Below are positions 7,208-16,271 of a DNA stretch of 64,000 nt, in pieces (the first letter of the stretch is position 1; each line of letters begins with the position of its first letter). Made by a program: the position numbers and the translations under genes. This DNA comes from Porticoccaceae bacterium (GTDB lineage: Bacteria; Pseudomonadota; Gammaproteobacteria; Pseudomonadales; Porticoccaceae), in assembly GCA_021773435.1 (NCBI GenBank), contig JAJFKC010000010.1, positions 150,033-214,032 on the forward strand, written 5' to 3'. The notes beneath the pieces are model-generated. The model was given only the letters and a program-made list of their open reading frames with translations, was not told the origin of the DNA and did not search any database.

Positions 7208-8827
7208 CTATGCCGAAACTGAAAGGTTACCCTTCGCTATAATTTGTAGGGCGACTCGCGTCGCCAAAGCCTGAATAACGATGGTGGGGTTTCCTGCAGT
7301 TGACGTTGGGAAGAGAGAACCGTCAGCGATGTATAGCCCAGAGATATCGTGGGTTTCACCGTAAGCGTCGGTCACCGACGAGTTGGGATTCGCACCCATT
7401 CGACAAGTGCCTAGCAAATGGGTGCCCAAAAAACCGGGTGCGAGGGCTTCGTGAATATCATTAGCACCGGCAGCACTTAAGACGTCATGAACGGTTTGTT
7501 TCATATGGTGCAGCATAGTTCGATCATTATCGTGAATATTAATTTTGATACGGGGCACAGGCAGACCAAAAGTGTCTTTTACCGCTGGGTCTAGACTAAT
7601 CTGATCTCGCTCCGTTGCGAAGTGTTCACCATATGCTGATATTGCAACCGAATGGCCAAAGTTTTTCTCGATATACTCGACAAGCTCTTTTCCAAAGAGG
7701 TTTTTCGGAGCTGCCATTTTGTCGTAGAAACGTACTGGTCCGCCTTCGGCATTGCGCAGCGCTAAAATATAGCCTCCTGCGAAATCTCGTTTGTCATCGT
7801 GGTCATAGTAGTCCTGTACCATGCCATTGATATTCGGCCCCTTGTATGCGTCTATTCGTTCCTCGAAAAGTCCACGTGCACTGACCACGGTGTGGCAGGA
7901 GAAGTTTTTGCCGACCAGGCCGGACGAGTTAGCAAGTCCATTAGGATGATCGTAACGCGCAGACATCAATAGTAAACGCGGTGTTTCAACAGCGTTACAA
8001 CAGAGCGCTACAACTTTGGCTCGTTGGAACTGCAAATTTTTTGACTCATCGAAGTACTCTATACCCGTCACGCGCTTTCCGTCTTTCGCAAGCATAACTC
8101 TCGTCGCCATCACTCCAATGCGGATGATGGCGCCGGATTTTTCTGCTTCGGGTAGATAAGTTTGAGCCATATTACTGATGGCGCCCATAAAACAGCCTGA
8201 CCAACAACCCCCACAAAAATTGCAGGGTGCACGGGTATTAGTAGCACGTGAGAGGATGGCCATTGGCGCATGGGCAGCGTTAAGACCTAAGGCATCGCAG
8301 CCCTTTTTCACACGTTTCACGGCACAGCTCATTTCGATGGCAGGGTTAGGATACGGGCCGCGTGGTGGCTCGAACCGGTTGTCCAGCTTGCCGGAAACCC
8401 CAAGCATGGCTTCAACTCTCTCGAAATGGGGTGTTAATTCGCTAAAAGGTATAGGCCAGTCGACCGCTAGCCCGGTCAGGGAGTTGCGCTTTAAGTCGCC
8501 TGGGTGTGGGCGTGCACAAAAGCCCTCGTAATGCATGGTCGAACCGCCAACCGCCTTGACACGAGAAAGTACAAAGCTGGGATCGCTATCGGGTGCATAG
8601 GTGACTCGATCTCGTTGTGCATCTTCATCGACATTATTACTGGAAAAATATTGGTCGGGGCGCAGCTCCCAATGAGGCAAATTGGTAGGGATTCGCGAAC
8701 GATCGAGCCGCTGACCAGCTTCGAGGACGACGACTTTTAAACCTTTGAGAGCGAGCTCCCGCGCCAGCACACCGCCGCTGGCACCCGAACCAACTATGCA
8801 GACATCTACCTCATCTGTGCCTGGCAT
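7208..8827 (-). CDS. GMC-family FAD dehydrogenase with iron-sulfur-type cysteine cluster
   Basis: A 539-residue flavoprotein. The N-terminal FAD-binding Rossmann motif is VGSGASGGVLARELA (12-26), GGSTMHYEGF follows near residue 94, and the C-terminal GMC domain ends with HLLGTCRMG and TAGNPTIVIQALA. Four cysteines at 202, 205, 208 and 212 (CNFCGGCWSGC) resemble the cysteine group of the [3Fe-4S]-carrying large subunits of membrane sugar/alcohol dehydrogenases. Its ATG overlaps the stop of the small-subunit gene (TGATG). The substrate is probably a sugar or alcohol but cannot be told. No cytochrome c subunit gene is adjacent. Confidence 0.85.
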   Translation of the reverse strand: MPGTDEVDVCIVGSGASGGVLARELALKGLKVVVLEAGQRLDRSRIPTNLPHWELRPDQYFSSNNVDEDAQRDRVTYAPDSDPSFVLSRVKAVGGSTMHYEGFCARPHPGDLKRNSLTGLAVDWPIPFSELTPHFERVEAMLGVSGKLDNRFEPPRGPYPNPAIEMSCAVKRVKKGCDALGLNAAHAPMAILSRATNTRAPCNFCGGCWSGCFMGAISNMAQTYLPEAEKSGAIIRIGVMATRVMLAKDGKRVTGIEYFDESKNLQFQRAKVVALCCNAVETPRLLLMSARYDHPNGLANSSGLVGKNFSCHTVVSARGLFEERIDAYKGPNINGMVQDYYDHDDKRDFAGGYILALRNAEGGPVRFYDKMAAPKNLFGKELVEYIEKNFGHSVAISAYGEHFATERDQISLDPAVKDTFGLPVPRIKINIHDNDRTMLHHMKQTVHDVLSAAGANDIHEALAPGFLGTHLLGTCRMGANPNSSVTDAYGETHDISGLYIADGSLFPTSTAGNPTIVIQALATRVALQIIAKGNLSVSA

Positions 8828-9324
8828 CAGCTATTCGTCATTTTTGTTTTCGTATCTCCACAGTGAGATGCATAGTCGGCGTATCCCTGTGGTTGGGGAG
8901 TACGGTAACCGATTGATGGCCAGGATTGAGGGTTAGAATAATAGGCGTGGGCGCAGTGGGTAAGCAAGCTGCTCAGTTGCTCTGAGAGTTTACCTCCTTC
9001 TAACTGCTCTTCCAGTCGCTTGATCTGTTCATCGTGAGATAGCGCGAGAAATTGTTCTCCAAGCCCCGTTACGATATTCTTGAACAGCGTGCGTCCATAC
9101 GATGTTTGTACATATATGCTCATTAGCTGATGACCAAGTTCCACATCTTTTGCGCCCGGTCCGGTATCGCTTGCTGGAATAAAATGATTACAAACCAAGT
9201 GAAAAATTTCAGTTCCGTTGCTGACGGTATCGATTTTTTTTGCAAATAAGGCCTCACATGGTGTGAAAATCAGGCTAATTAATGCAAGAAATTTCCGGCG
9301 GGACGATTTAGCAACTGTCAGCAT
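8827..9324 (-). CDS. Gluconate 2-dehydrogenase subunit 3-like small subunit, Tat-exported
   Basis: 165 residues from the ATG at 9324, chosen because AAAGGATC precedes it and because the twin-arginine signal (SSRRKFLALISLIF) then falls at residues 7-20; a longer frame to 9399 adds 25 residues without support. This family chaperones and co-exports the FAD subunit through Tat and stays bound to it in the periplasm. Translation is coupled to the GMC gene by a one-base overlap. Confidence 0.82.
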   Translation of the reverse strand: MLTVAKSSRRKFLALISLIFTPCEALFAKKIDTVSNGTEIFHLVCNHFIPASDTGPGAKDVELGHQLMSIYVQTSYGRTLFKNIVTGLGEQFLALSHDEQIKRLEEQLEGGKLSEQLSSLLTHCAHAYYSNPQSWPSIGYRTPQPQGYADYASHCGDTKTKMTNS

Positions 9325-9564
9325 GTCAGATCCTTTCGATACCAAATGTTGCTTTGGTGGCTGGTTGTTGAGTATTCGATTGAACAGGTGTAAGAGCATT
9401 GCTGGCCTTCCATTGGCAGGGGTTCCTTTATTGCTGATAATTATTCCATTTTGTCATTTGAGTAATGATTAAACCAATTCTTTGAATTATGGATCCATTA
9501 TAGAACCATAACTAAATTTCCATTTCGGGGATGGTACCACTACTCATTGACGCTGCTTGACTAT

Positions 9565-10052
9565 ATGTCACTTATCAAGCGCGGCAAAATCTGGTGGGTC
9601 AGCTTCACGGCGCCGAGTGGGCGGCGAATACGCCAATCTGCGGGGACTGAAGACAAGAAGTTAGCTCAAGAATATTATGACAGGCTAATAGCTAAGTGTT
9701 GGAAGGTTCATCATCTCGGTGACAAGTCAAGGCGCACCGGCAAGAAGCTGCGGTGCGTTGATTTACGGAAAAGGAACACAAAGCGGATCGCGAGAAGGGC
9801 ACCGGTAAGCTGCGCTGGTATCGATAATTTTCGTTGGCATGACCTGCGCCACACCTGGGCTTCGTGGCACGTACAGCAAGGAACCTCACTCCAAGAACTA
9901 TGGAGTTGGGTGGTTGGGCATCGTTTGAGATAGTGTTGCGCTACGCCCATTTATCGGGAGAGCGTTTACGCGGAGCGGTGGACCGCCTGAGTGGCACAAT
10001 TCTGACACAGTCAAGGTCGAAACAACATTTAAAATTGGTTGTAACTAGCTGA
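9565..10052 (+). pseudogene. Tyrosine-recombinase (phage/island integrase) remnant
   Basis: Pieces of one integrase lie in different frames. The N-terminal arm ([19 protein letters not shown]) starts at 9565. After about 9735 a frame change gives QEAAVR then a stop, then [10 protein letters not shown]. The catalytic part, [22 protein letters not shown], is at about 9835-9900, and after another frame change [22 protein letters not shown] holds the nucleophile Tyr. The box I arginine region is missing through an internal deletion. The remnant lies 6 bases from the 3' end of tRNA-Phe, the usual insertion point for such elements. It cannot encode a working enzyme. Confidence 0.85.
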
Positions 10053-10058
10053 TTTTAT

Positions 10059-10134
10059 TGGTGCCCGGGGGCGGAATCGAACCACCGACACGAGGATTTT
10101 CAATCCTCTGCTCTACCGACTGAGCTACCCGGGC
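10059..10134 (-). tRNA. tRNA-Phe (GAA)
   Basis: Cloverleaf on the minus strand: acceptor GCCCGGG pairs with CCCGGGC, D-arm TAGCTCAGTCGGTAGAGCA, anticodon loop with GAA inside ATTGAAAAT, T-arm GGTTCGATTCC and an encoded CCA at 10061-10059. It sits next to yggX, as I recall for Pseudomonas. Confidence 0.97.
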
Positions 10135-10224
10135 TGGAGAAGGCGCGTATTAAACCGTTTAGGTGTTATATCGTCAAGCCGAAGAGGCTGTTTTGTGCTG
10201 ATTCTTATTTGGCTTTGGTCGGAC

Positions 10225-10497
10225 TCATTTTGCTTCGGGCACATAGCCCTCGGCCTCGTCAAATTCCTCGCCAGCAAGAAACTTGCCGCGTTGCTCCGCA
10301 AGGTAAGCGCGGGCGGTCATATCCATCATGTTTAGCTGCTTTTCATTGATTAGCCGGGTTTGGTGCTCCATCCATTCCTGCCAGGCCTTGTTTGATACAT
10401 TGTTGAAAATTTCCTCGCCCTTGGAACCCGGGAACGGCGGCGCATCAAGCCCATCCAGTTGTTTCTGATATTTGCTACAAAATACTGTTCGACTCAT
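10225..10497 (-). CDS. yggX: Fe(II)-trafficking / oxidative-damage protection protein YggX
   Basis: A 90-residue protein with the family opening MSRTVFCSKYQKQLDGLD (Cys7) and the block GEEIFNNVSNKAWQEW. YggX protects iron-sulfur proteins and limits iron-driven oxidation in the cytoplasm. It follows mutY in the same direction, with an 89-base gap; the mutY-yggX pairing joins an Fe-S DNA repair enzyme with an Fe-S protecting protein and is common in gammaproteobacteria. Confidence 0.96.
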   Translation of the reverse strand: MSRTVFCSKYQKQLDGLDAPPFPGSKGEEIFNNVSNKAWQEWMEHQTRLINEKQLNMMDMTARAYLAEQRGKFLAGEEFDEAEGYVPEAK

Positions 10498-10586
10498 TTT
10501 CGATCCTCAATTGCGGTGCCCAGCATAAGAACTTATTGGGGTTGAAACAAGTCGATTTCACGGCCTTTCCTCAATGGCTAAAGTGT

Positions 10587-11744
10587 TTAATTTGCTGTGT
10601 TAGCGTTTTTGTTTATGGAATCAAACAAATTGTTTAAACACATGTCGCTGAGCATTTTTTCGACTGGACGGGGCAATCCCAATTTGCCTGGACAATCGGC
10701 GGCAACCCAGGTCATCTGCTGTCCAGCAATTTGTGATTTGAGCGTCACGCTGAGGTAAATAGGTGTGTAATCAAGATGATAATGACTGAAGGTATGGCGT
10801 TGCTCATCGCCGTACTGATAGTCGTTTGTTGTTGGCTGGTTCTTCTGGTTGGAAGTATCAAGTGTATCCAGTGGCGTGACGTCGAGTTGCGCGCACACCT
10901 CCTGGATTTCTGATTGGTTTTCACATTCAGGAAAACTCCACAAGCCGCCCCATATTCCGACGGGTGGTCTTTTTTGCAGGAGAATATGTCCTCGATCATC
11001 AGCCATGACTAAAAAGAAGGTCTTGCGCGTGGGCAGTATCTTTTTGGGTTTTCTGGTGGGGTATTGGTTTACTGCATCGTTGGAGTAGGACTGGCAGCTG
11101 GGTTGTACCGGGCAGGCAGTGCAGTTTGGTTTGCTGCGTGTACATAATGTAGCGCCGAGATCCATAATCGCCTGGGTATAGTCAGCGCAGCGAGATTCAG
11201 GCGTGATTGCTTCGCTGATTTGCCAGAGTTGCTTCTGAATTGTGCTTTGCCCCGGCCAGCCTTCAATGGCGTAATGCCGACTTAACACGCGTTTTACGTT
11301 GCCATCAAGTATGGCGCGGGGTTGATCGTGGGCAATAGCGCAAATGGCTCCGGCAGTTGAACGTCCAATACCGGGCAATTGTTGAAGTTGCTCTGGATCT
11401 TCGGGGAGTTTCCCAGCGAACTCTGTACAGACAATGTTGGCGGTCTTGTGGAGATTCCTTGCCCGGGCGTAGTAGCCAAGTCCGGTCCAGAGGTGGAGCA
11501 CTCCATCCAACGGCGCGTGGGCCAGAGTGTAGATATCTGGGAAGCGTTCCTCAAAGCGTTTGAAATAAGGCAGCACAGTATTAACCTGGGTTTGTTGGAG
11601 CATAATCTCTGAAATCCAAACCCGATACGGCGTTATATGCTGCCGCCATGGCAGGTCAGCACGGCCATGCTGGTCATACCAGCCTAATAGTTTGTTTGCG
11701 AAGTCGGCGTTTTTAACCATTAAGGCGGCCCGTTTAGCGTCCAA
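10587..11744 (-). CDS. mutY: A/G-specific adenine DNA glycosylase MutY
   Basis: 385 residues at most. It removes A mispaired with 8-oxoguanine. Visible are the helix-hairpin-helix LPGIGRSTAGAICAIAH, the catalytic-region EIMLQQTQV, the [4Fe-4S] cysteines CTRSKPNCTACPVQPSC (C-x6-C-x2-C-x5-C), and a C-terminal MutT-like domain that reads 8-oxoG. Two starts are possible: TTG at 11744 (with AAGG upstream, overlapping asmA by 11 bases) or ATG at 11720. It is downstream of asmA and upstream of yggX. Confidence 0.96.
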   Translation of the reverse strand: MDAKRAALMVKNADFANKLLGWYDQHGRADLPWRQHITPYRVWISEIMLQQTQVNTVLPYFKRFEERFPDIYTLAHAPLDGVLHLWTGLGYYARARNLHKTANIVCTEFAGKLPEDPEQLQQLPGIGRSTAGAICAIAHDQPRAILDGNVKRVLSRHYAIEGWPGQSTIQKQLWQISEAITPESRCADYTQAIMDLGATLCTRSKPNCTACPVQPSCQSYSNDAVNQYPTRKPKKILPTRKTFFLVMADDRGHILLQKRPPVGIWGGLWSFPECENQSEIQEVCAQLDVTPLDTLDTSNQKNQPTTNDYQYGDEQRHTFSHYHLDYTPIYLSVTLKSQIAGQQMTWVAADCPGKLGLPRPVEKMLSDMCLNNLFDSINKNANTAN

Positions 11745-13875
11745 ACAAGCCTTTTAAGAGGCCATCGATTGCCTCGGCAGCATCGTCATCCAGATTTATT
11801 TTATCGCCAATTTTGTCGAGCACTTTGCTTTGCAGGAGCTGTTTGACGAAATCACCATCGGGACCACAACTCTTTGCGCCAGCATTTGCGAAGCTATCTT
11901 TGCAGCGTATGGGGATGTCTTTGTCTCTTATGGTTTTACTTTTCACAAGACACCCGTTTTCACTGGTGCGATCACCGTTCAAACGAGTGATAGCCAGTGC
12001 ATTAAAGGCCATTTTTTCGGTGTCGATAACGGCATTGCCGCGAAACGATAAACTGTTTAGTCCGGTGGTATAGGGGTCTAGAAGTATTTTGTAACCCTTT
12101 AGTGTAAAGCTTGCGTCGAGATCCGTGAGTTTGCTACCCGTCGGCCATATTTTTGCTGGTTCGGATTGCGCCTGAGTTGCTTCGGCTTTTTCCACCCTGG
12201 CGGCGATTTCACAATAGGCCCGTTCGATATTAAAAGTGGTGATGGTTGGCTGTTTAATTTGTAACTGACCGGTGCCAGTAAGATTCGTTTGCAGCTGCGC
12301 CTGACTCGAGCCTCGAGACTTACCTTTCACATCAAAATTCAGACTGCCGGTTATATCGTCGCCACCCCCGAAAGCGGTGGCGATCTGCTCAACGGAGATG
12401 GCCTTAATTTGTTGGTCAAAAGATATCTCTGGTTGCTTTGGCTTGAGGTTGATCTGGGCCGTGGTCAGCAGCGAACCGCCAAAGGTATTGGCAGATAAGT
12501 GGGTGAGCTTGAGCGTTTTGCCGCGAACTTTAGCCTGTAAGGCAATATCTTTTATCGAGATGTTTTTTAGCTCAGATGTATTAATAGCTAATTCATCAAG
12601 TTTTATATCGATATCACCGCTGCCACCTTCAAGCCATACAAGGGGTGCCAGCAAAGGCAAAAACAGATTGCCAGTAGGCGCTTGTTGCGCGGTAGTTTCC
12701 GTATCGCTGGTTTCGGCGTCGTCGTTTGGTGCCAGGTAGCGGCTTACATCAAGCTTGCTGCCGGTTAGCTGCACGTTTAATGTTTTTGGGGCCGTGAGTT
12801 TCAGTTCTATATTACCGTCCGCAGTAAATTCGTCGAGCCGGAGAGATAACGCTTTCACGTTAATTTTATTTGTTGAGCCTTTAATCTGAGTGCGCAAGGC
12901 GAATTTTTGTAAAGCCGTGGTGGGTAGCGATGTCAAATCAATCCCCCAGTTATCTAGCGTCTCACGTAAATTCATGGTGGGGATATCGATCTGGACTAGC
13001 CCCTGTATATCGCCGCGTAGGTCGCTTGCATCGATCTTGATTTCTGCGTTCAAGTCATTGCTGGCAACCGTCAGCAGGGGCACTTGCAGGGTGTCTTTTT
13101 TGCCGTCGACCAGCAACTCCAAATTGATTTTCACCGGAGGGAGATCACGGATGGATAATTCTACCGTGGCCTTGCTGATTGCTAATTGTTCGTCAGCCTG
13201 GTTAATGGCGGCATAGGTATGCAGCGATACGCCGAGCGGACCGGGCAGGGAAGGATCCTGGTATTCAAAAGCTGTATCCACGGCGAAAGGCGTCCCCTCC
13301 AGGTTTAATTCCCTTACCGAGAGATCAAAATGCTGGAATTTGCTTCCGGAATTTGATCCTCCTGGTGTATCACCGGAGGCTTGGCCCCCAGGTAAAGTAA
13401 TAGTGCTGTCAGTAATCTTGAGCTCGTCGATGGCGAGGGAGAAAGCTTGACTGGTTGGTTCGGAATCTTCCGCCCCAACCGCAGCAGCGACGGGTGCTAC
13501 GGCCACCGCAGCCGCTTGCTGCCGGTTATCGAGATTGATATTGGCCTCGTCAATGCGGATAGATTGCACAGCAATTTGGCGTTTTAAAAGGGCCATCCAG
13601 CTCAGGCTCAGGCTGGCACTTTTGAAGCGCGTATCGGGGATGCTCTGGGTGATGCTAGACACCTGAGTTTCACCGATCTGGATGGCCAGGTTGGGCAAAA
13701 ATTGCCAGCTCAAACTGCCGCTGATTTCCAACGAAATGCCTTTTTGTTCGGCCAGCTTGGTGATTTCAGGTTTGTAGCTATTGGGGTCGATACCGATCAC
13801 CACATACATCAATCCGGCAATGACGAGAATCACAATCAGTGCAAGGGTAGCGCCAATCCATTTTGCTAAATTCAT
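11734..13875 (-). CDS. asmA: AsmA family envelope protein
   Basis: 713 residues from the ATG at 13875 (MNLAKWIGATL), preferred over the frame opening at 13914 because the hydrophobic signal-anchor then comes first (residues 5-27) and AGAGAGA precedes it. AsmA proteins are large inner-membrane-anchored periplasmic proteins of the AsmA/YhdP/TamB type, linked to lipid transport and outer membrane assembly. The long beta-rich middle and the C-terminal domain (FNALAITRLNGDR...) fit. An Ala/Val-rich stretch (AAAVAVAPVAAAVGAE, about residues 120-135) looks like a flexible linker. Confidence 0.9.
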   Translation of the reverse strand: MNLAKWIGATLALIVILVIAGLMYVVIGIDPNSYKPEITKLAEQKGISLEISGSLSWQFLPNLAIQIGETQVSSITQSIPDTRFKSASLSLSWMALLKRQIAVQSIRIDEANINLDNRQQAAAVAVAPVAAAVGAEDSEPTSQAFSLAIDELKITDSTITLPGGQASGDTPGGSNSGSKFQHFDLSVRELNLEGTPFAVDTAFEYQDPSLPGPLGVSLHTYAAINQADEQLAISKATVELSIRDLPPVKINLELLVDGKKDTLQVPLLTVASNDLNAEIKIDASDLRGDIQGLVQIDIPTMNLRETLDNWGIDLTSLPTTALQKFALRTQIKGSTNKINVKALSLRLDEFTADGNIELKLTAPKTLNVQLTGSKLDVSRYLAPNDDAETSDTETTAQQAPTGNLFLPLLAPLVWLEGGSGDIDIKLDELAINTSELKNISIKDIALQAKVRGKTLKLTHLSANTFGGSLLTTAQINLKPKQPEISFDQQIKAISVEQIATAFGGGDDITGSLNFDVKGKSRGSSQAQLQTNLTGTGQLQIKQPTITTFNIERAYCEIAARVEKAEATQAQSEPAKIWPTGSKLTDLDASFTLKGYKILLDPYTTGLNSLSFRGNAVIDTEKMAFNALAITRLNGDRTSENGCLVKSKTIRDKDIPIRCKDSFANAGAKSCGPDGDFVKQLLQSKVLDKIGDKINLDDDAAEAIDGLLKGLFGR

Positions 13876-14072
13876 ATATCTCTCTAAGTGAAGTATGAGT
13901 GTCAGGTAGCTCAATATGCCACTAAATAGCGGCTGCAGTTGATAGCTTTAAGGTCGCCGGTTTCATCGGGAAGGCAGCTGGCGAGCTGCTTAACGTCCCC
14001 GTATAATGGCGGCCTCTTACCGTAGGGCCATAGCCTTAAACGGTATCGATAGTTGTAAGAACGGAGAATATC

Positions 14073-14666
14073 ATGGCTGGGCGAACGGCGACGGTGAATC
14101 GCGACACATTGGAAACGAAGATCACAGTGAGTGTCGATCTCGATGGTTCCGGTCAGGCAGAATTTGACACTGGCGTGCCGTTTCTTGAGCACATGCTCGA
14201 TCAGATTGCCCGCCATGGCTTGATTGATCTCTCAGTTAAGGCCACTGGTGATGTCCATATTGATGACCACCACACGGTCGAAGATATTGGTATTAGTCTG
14301 GGCCAGGCGATAGGCAAGGCGCTTGGTACTAAGAAGGGCATTTACCGTTATGGTCACGCCTATGTGCCCCTTGATGAAGCGCTTTCGCGAGTAGTGATTG
14401 ATTTTTCGGGAAGACCCGGGTTGATTACCGATGTCTCTTTTACCAGAGACCTGGTGGGTAAATTCGATGTTGATCTGGTCTTTGAATTCTTCCAGGGCTT
14501 TGTCAATCACGCTGGTGCTACCCTGCACATTGATAACTTACGCGGCGATAACAGTCATCATCAGGTCGAGACTATCTTTAAAGCGTTTGGCCGGGCCTTG
14601 CGTATGGCGATGGCAATGGACGAGCGAATGGGCGATGTAACACCTTCGACTAAAGGTTCTCTGTAA
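14073..14666 (+). CDS. hisB: Imidazoleglycerol-phosphate dehydratase HisB
   Basis: 197 residues, the single-function length. It dehydrates imidazole glycerol phosphate in histidine biosynthesis. Family motifs are [13 protein letters not shown] and [11 protein letters not shown] (metal-binding histidines), and near the end [26 protein letters not shown] precedes the ATG at 14073. It opens the hisB-hisH-hisA string, divergent from asmA. Confidence 0.97.
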   Translation: MAGRTATVNRDTLETKITVSVDLDGSGQAEFDTGVPFLEHMLDQIARHGLIDLSVKATGDVHIDDHHTVEDIGISLGQAIGKALGTKKGIYRYGHAYVPLDEALSRVVIDFSGRPGLITDVSFTRDLVGKFDVDLVFEFFQGFVNHAGATLHIDNLRGDNSHHQVETIFKAFGRALRMAMAMDERMGDVTPSTKGSL

Positions 14667-14772
14667 GCAGCGGTGTTCGGTTAAGTGGGCTTATTCGGTA
14701 ACGGTTAGGCCAGTGTTATTCCTGGATAAATTTCCAGACAAACCTGTATAGCCAAAGTGTGGTTTCTAATTT

Positions 14773-15429
14773 ATGAGTGATTTTCGCAATCGCATCGCGG
14801 TGCTCGACTATGGCATGGGTAATTTGCATTCAGCGGCCAAGGCACTGGAGCATGTTGCACTGGACAGTCATGTCGTTGTCACCTCAGATCCCATGGAAGT
14901 AGACCGGGCAGACAGAGTGGTGTTTCCGGGTGTCGGCGCGATTCGGGACTGCATGGCGGAAATTCGCCGCGCCGGTTTTGATCAAGCCGTGGCCCGAGCG
15001 ATAAAGGAAAAACCCGTACTGGCCATCTGTGTCGGCATGCAGGCGCTTGTGACTTCGAGTGAAGAAAATGATGGAGTTGCCTGCCTCGACCTCCTGCCGG
15101 GCAAGGTGCGCTACTTTGGCTCGGATTTGCGCGACCAGGATGGCGAGCGCTTGAAAGTACCTCACATGGGGTGGAATCGAGTTCATCAAACTATTGACCA
15201 TCCGTTGTGGCATGGTATAGAACAGGGCACCCGCTTTTATTTTGTCCATAGCTACTACGTTGATGTTGACGACCAGTCGTTGGTTGCGGGTCGTTGTGAG
15301 TATGGTCAAAGCTTTGCCGCTGCGCTCGCTGAGGGCAATTTGTTTGCTGTGCAGTTTCATCCTGAGAAGAGTCATACTGCGGGCCTTCGATTACTAAGTA
15401 ACTTTATACAGTGGGATGGCTCGTTATAA
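14773..15429 (+). CDS. hisH: Imidazole glycerol phosphate synthase glutaminase subunit HisH
   Basis: 218-residue class I glutamine amidotransferase. The nucleophile Cys is in [10 protein letters not shown] and the catalytic His-Glu in [10 protein letters not shown]. It supplies ammonia to HisF, whose gene is not found next to it. It lies 106 bases after hisB and 55 before hisA. Confidence 0.97.
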   Translation: MSDFRNRIAVLDYGMGNLHSAAKALEHVALDSHVVVTSDPMEVDRADRVVFPGVGAIRDCMAEIRRAGFDQAVARAIKEKPVLAICVGMQALVTSSEENDGVACLDLLPGKVRYFGSDLRDQDGERLKVPHMGWNRVHQTIDHPLWHGIEQGTRFYFVHSYYVDVDDQSLVAGRCEYGQSFAAALAEGNLFAVQFHPEKSHTAGLRLLSNFIQWDGSL

Positions 15430-15484
15430 TTATTAAGCCATTAAATATCAAATAGATATGGTCTGTAGTTAAAGGCATTAGTTA

Positions 15485-16222
15485 ATGTTAATTATTCCAG
15501 CAATTGACCTTAGAGATGGCCAATGTGTGCGCTTAAGGCAAGGTCGAATGGAAGACAGCACGGTGTTTTCAGATGATCCTGTTGCCATGGCTGGGCGTTG
15601 GGTGGAGCAAGGTGCCAGACGTTTACACCTGGTGGATTTAAACGGTGCGTTTGCTGGAAAGCCGATTAATGGTGAGGTGGTTAAAGCCATCGCCGCGAAG
15701 TATCCGAGTCTGCCGATTCAGATTGGTGGCGGCATCCGGACGGCTGAAACGATTGGCGCTTATCTCGACGCCGGGGTTGAATATGTAATTATTGGTACCA
15801 AAGCGGTAGAAGATCCGGATTTTGTTACCGAGATGTGCCGTACCTTCCCCGGCCACATAATTGTTGGCATAGATGCTAAAGCTGGACAGGTGGCAACGGA
15901 TGGCTGGGCAGAAATAAGCAGTATTAAAGCCATTGATCTAGCGCATCGCTTTGCCAGGGATGGAGTTAGCGCGATTGTTTACACCGACATTGATCGTGAC
16001 GGCATGATGCAGGGCGTCAATGTAGAAGCCACTGTGGCGATGGCCAGGGCCTCACCCATTCCGGTGATCGCCTCCGGTGGTATTACTAATATCGATGATA
16101 TTGTGCGACTACAGGCCGTGGCTCATGAAGGTATTCTTGGCGCCATTACTGGTCGGGCAATTTATGAGGGCACACTCAACGTGCGCGAAGCGCAGGAGCT
16201 GTGTGACTCAGATGTTATGTGA
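15485..16222 (+). CDS. hisA: Phosphoribosyl-formimino-AICAR-phosphate isomerase HisA
   Basis: 245-residue (beta-alpha)8 barrel enzyme of histidine biosynthesis. The general acid/base residues are in [13 protein letters not shown] (Asp8) and [10 protein letters not shown] (second Asp), and the phosphate-binding loops are IGGGIRT and ASGGITN. It ends the string; the next gene is on the other strand, so hisF is missing from its usual place right after hisA. Confidence 0.97.
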   Translation: MLIIPAIDLRDGQCVRLRQGRMEDSTVFSDDPVAMAGRWVEQGARRLHLVDLNGAFAGKPINGEVVKAIAAKYPSLPIQIGGGIRTAETIGAYLDAGVEYVIIGTKAVEDPDFVTEMCRTFPGHIIVGIDAKAGQVATDGWAEISSIKAIDLAHRFARDGVSAIVYTDIDRDGMMQGVNVEATVAMARASPIPVIASGGITNIDDIVRLQAVAHEGILGAITGRAIYEGTLNVREAQELCDSDVM

Positions 16223-16271
16223 CCCAGATGTGATAATAAGGCTGAATAATTAACCAGGCCGGTAGTTCGTT

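Noticed and set aside
7013..7222. 69-codon frame in the convergent gap
   Set aside because: It contains the hairpin, overlaps the GMC gene end and resembles no protein.
13911..14216. 101-codon frame on the minus strand over the start of hisB
   Set aside because: It lies antisense inside the strongly supported hisB gene and looks like no known protein.
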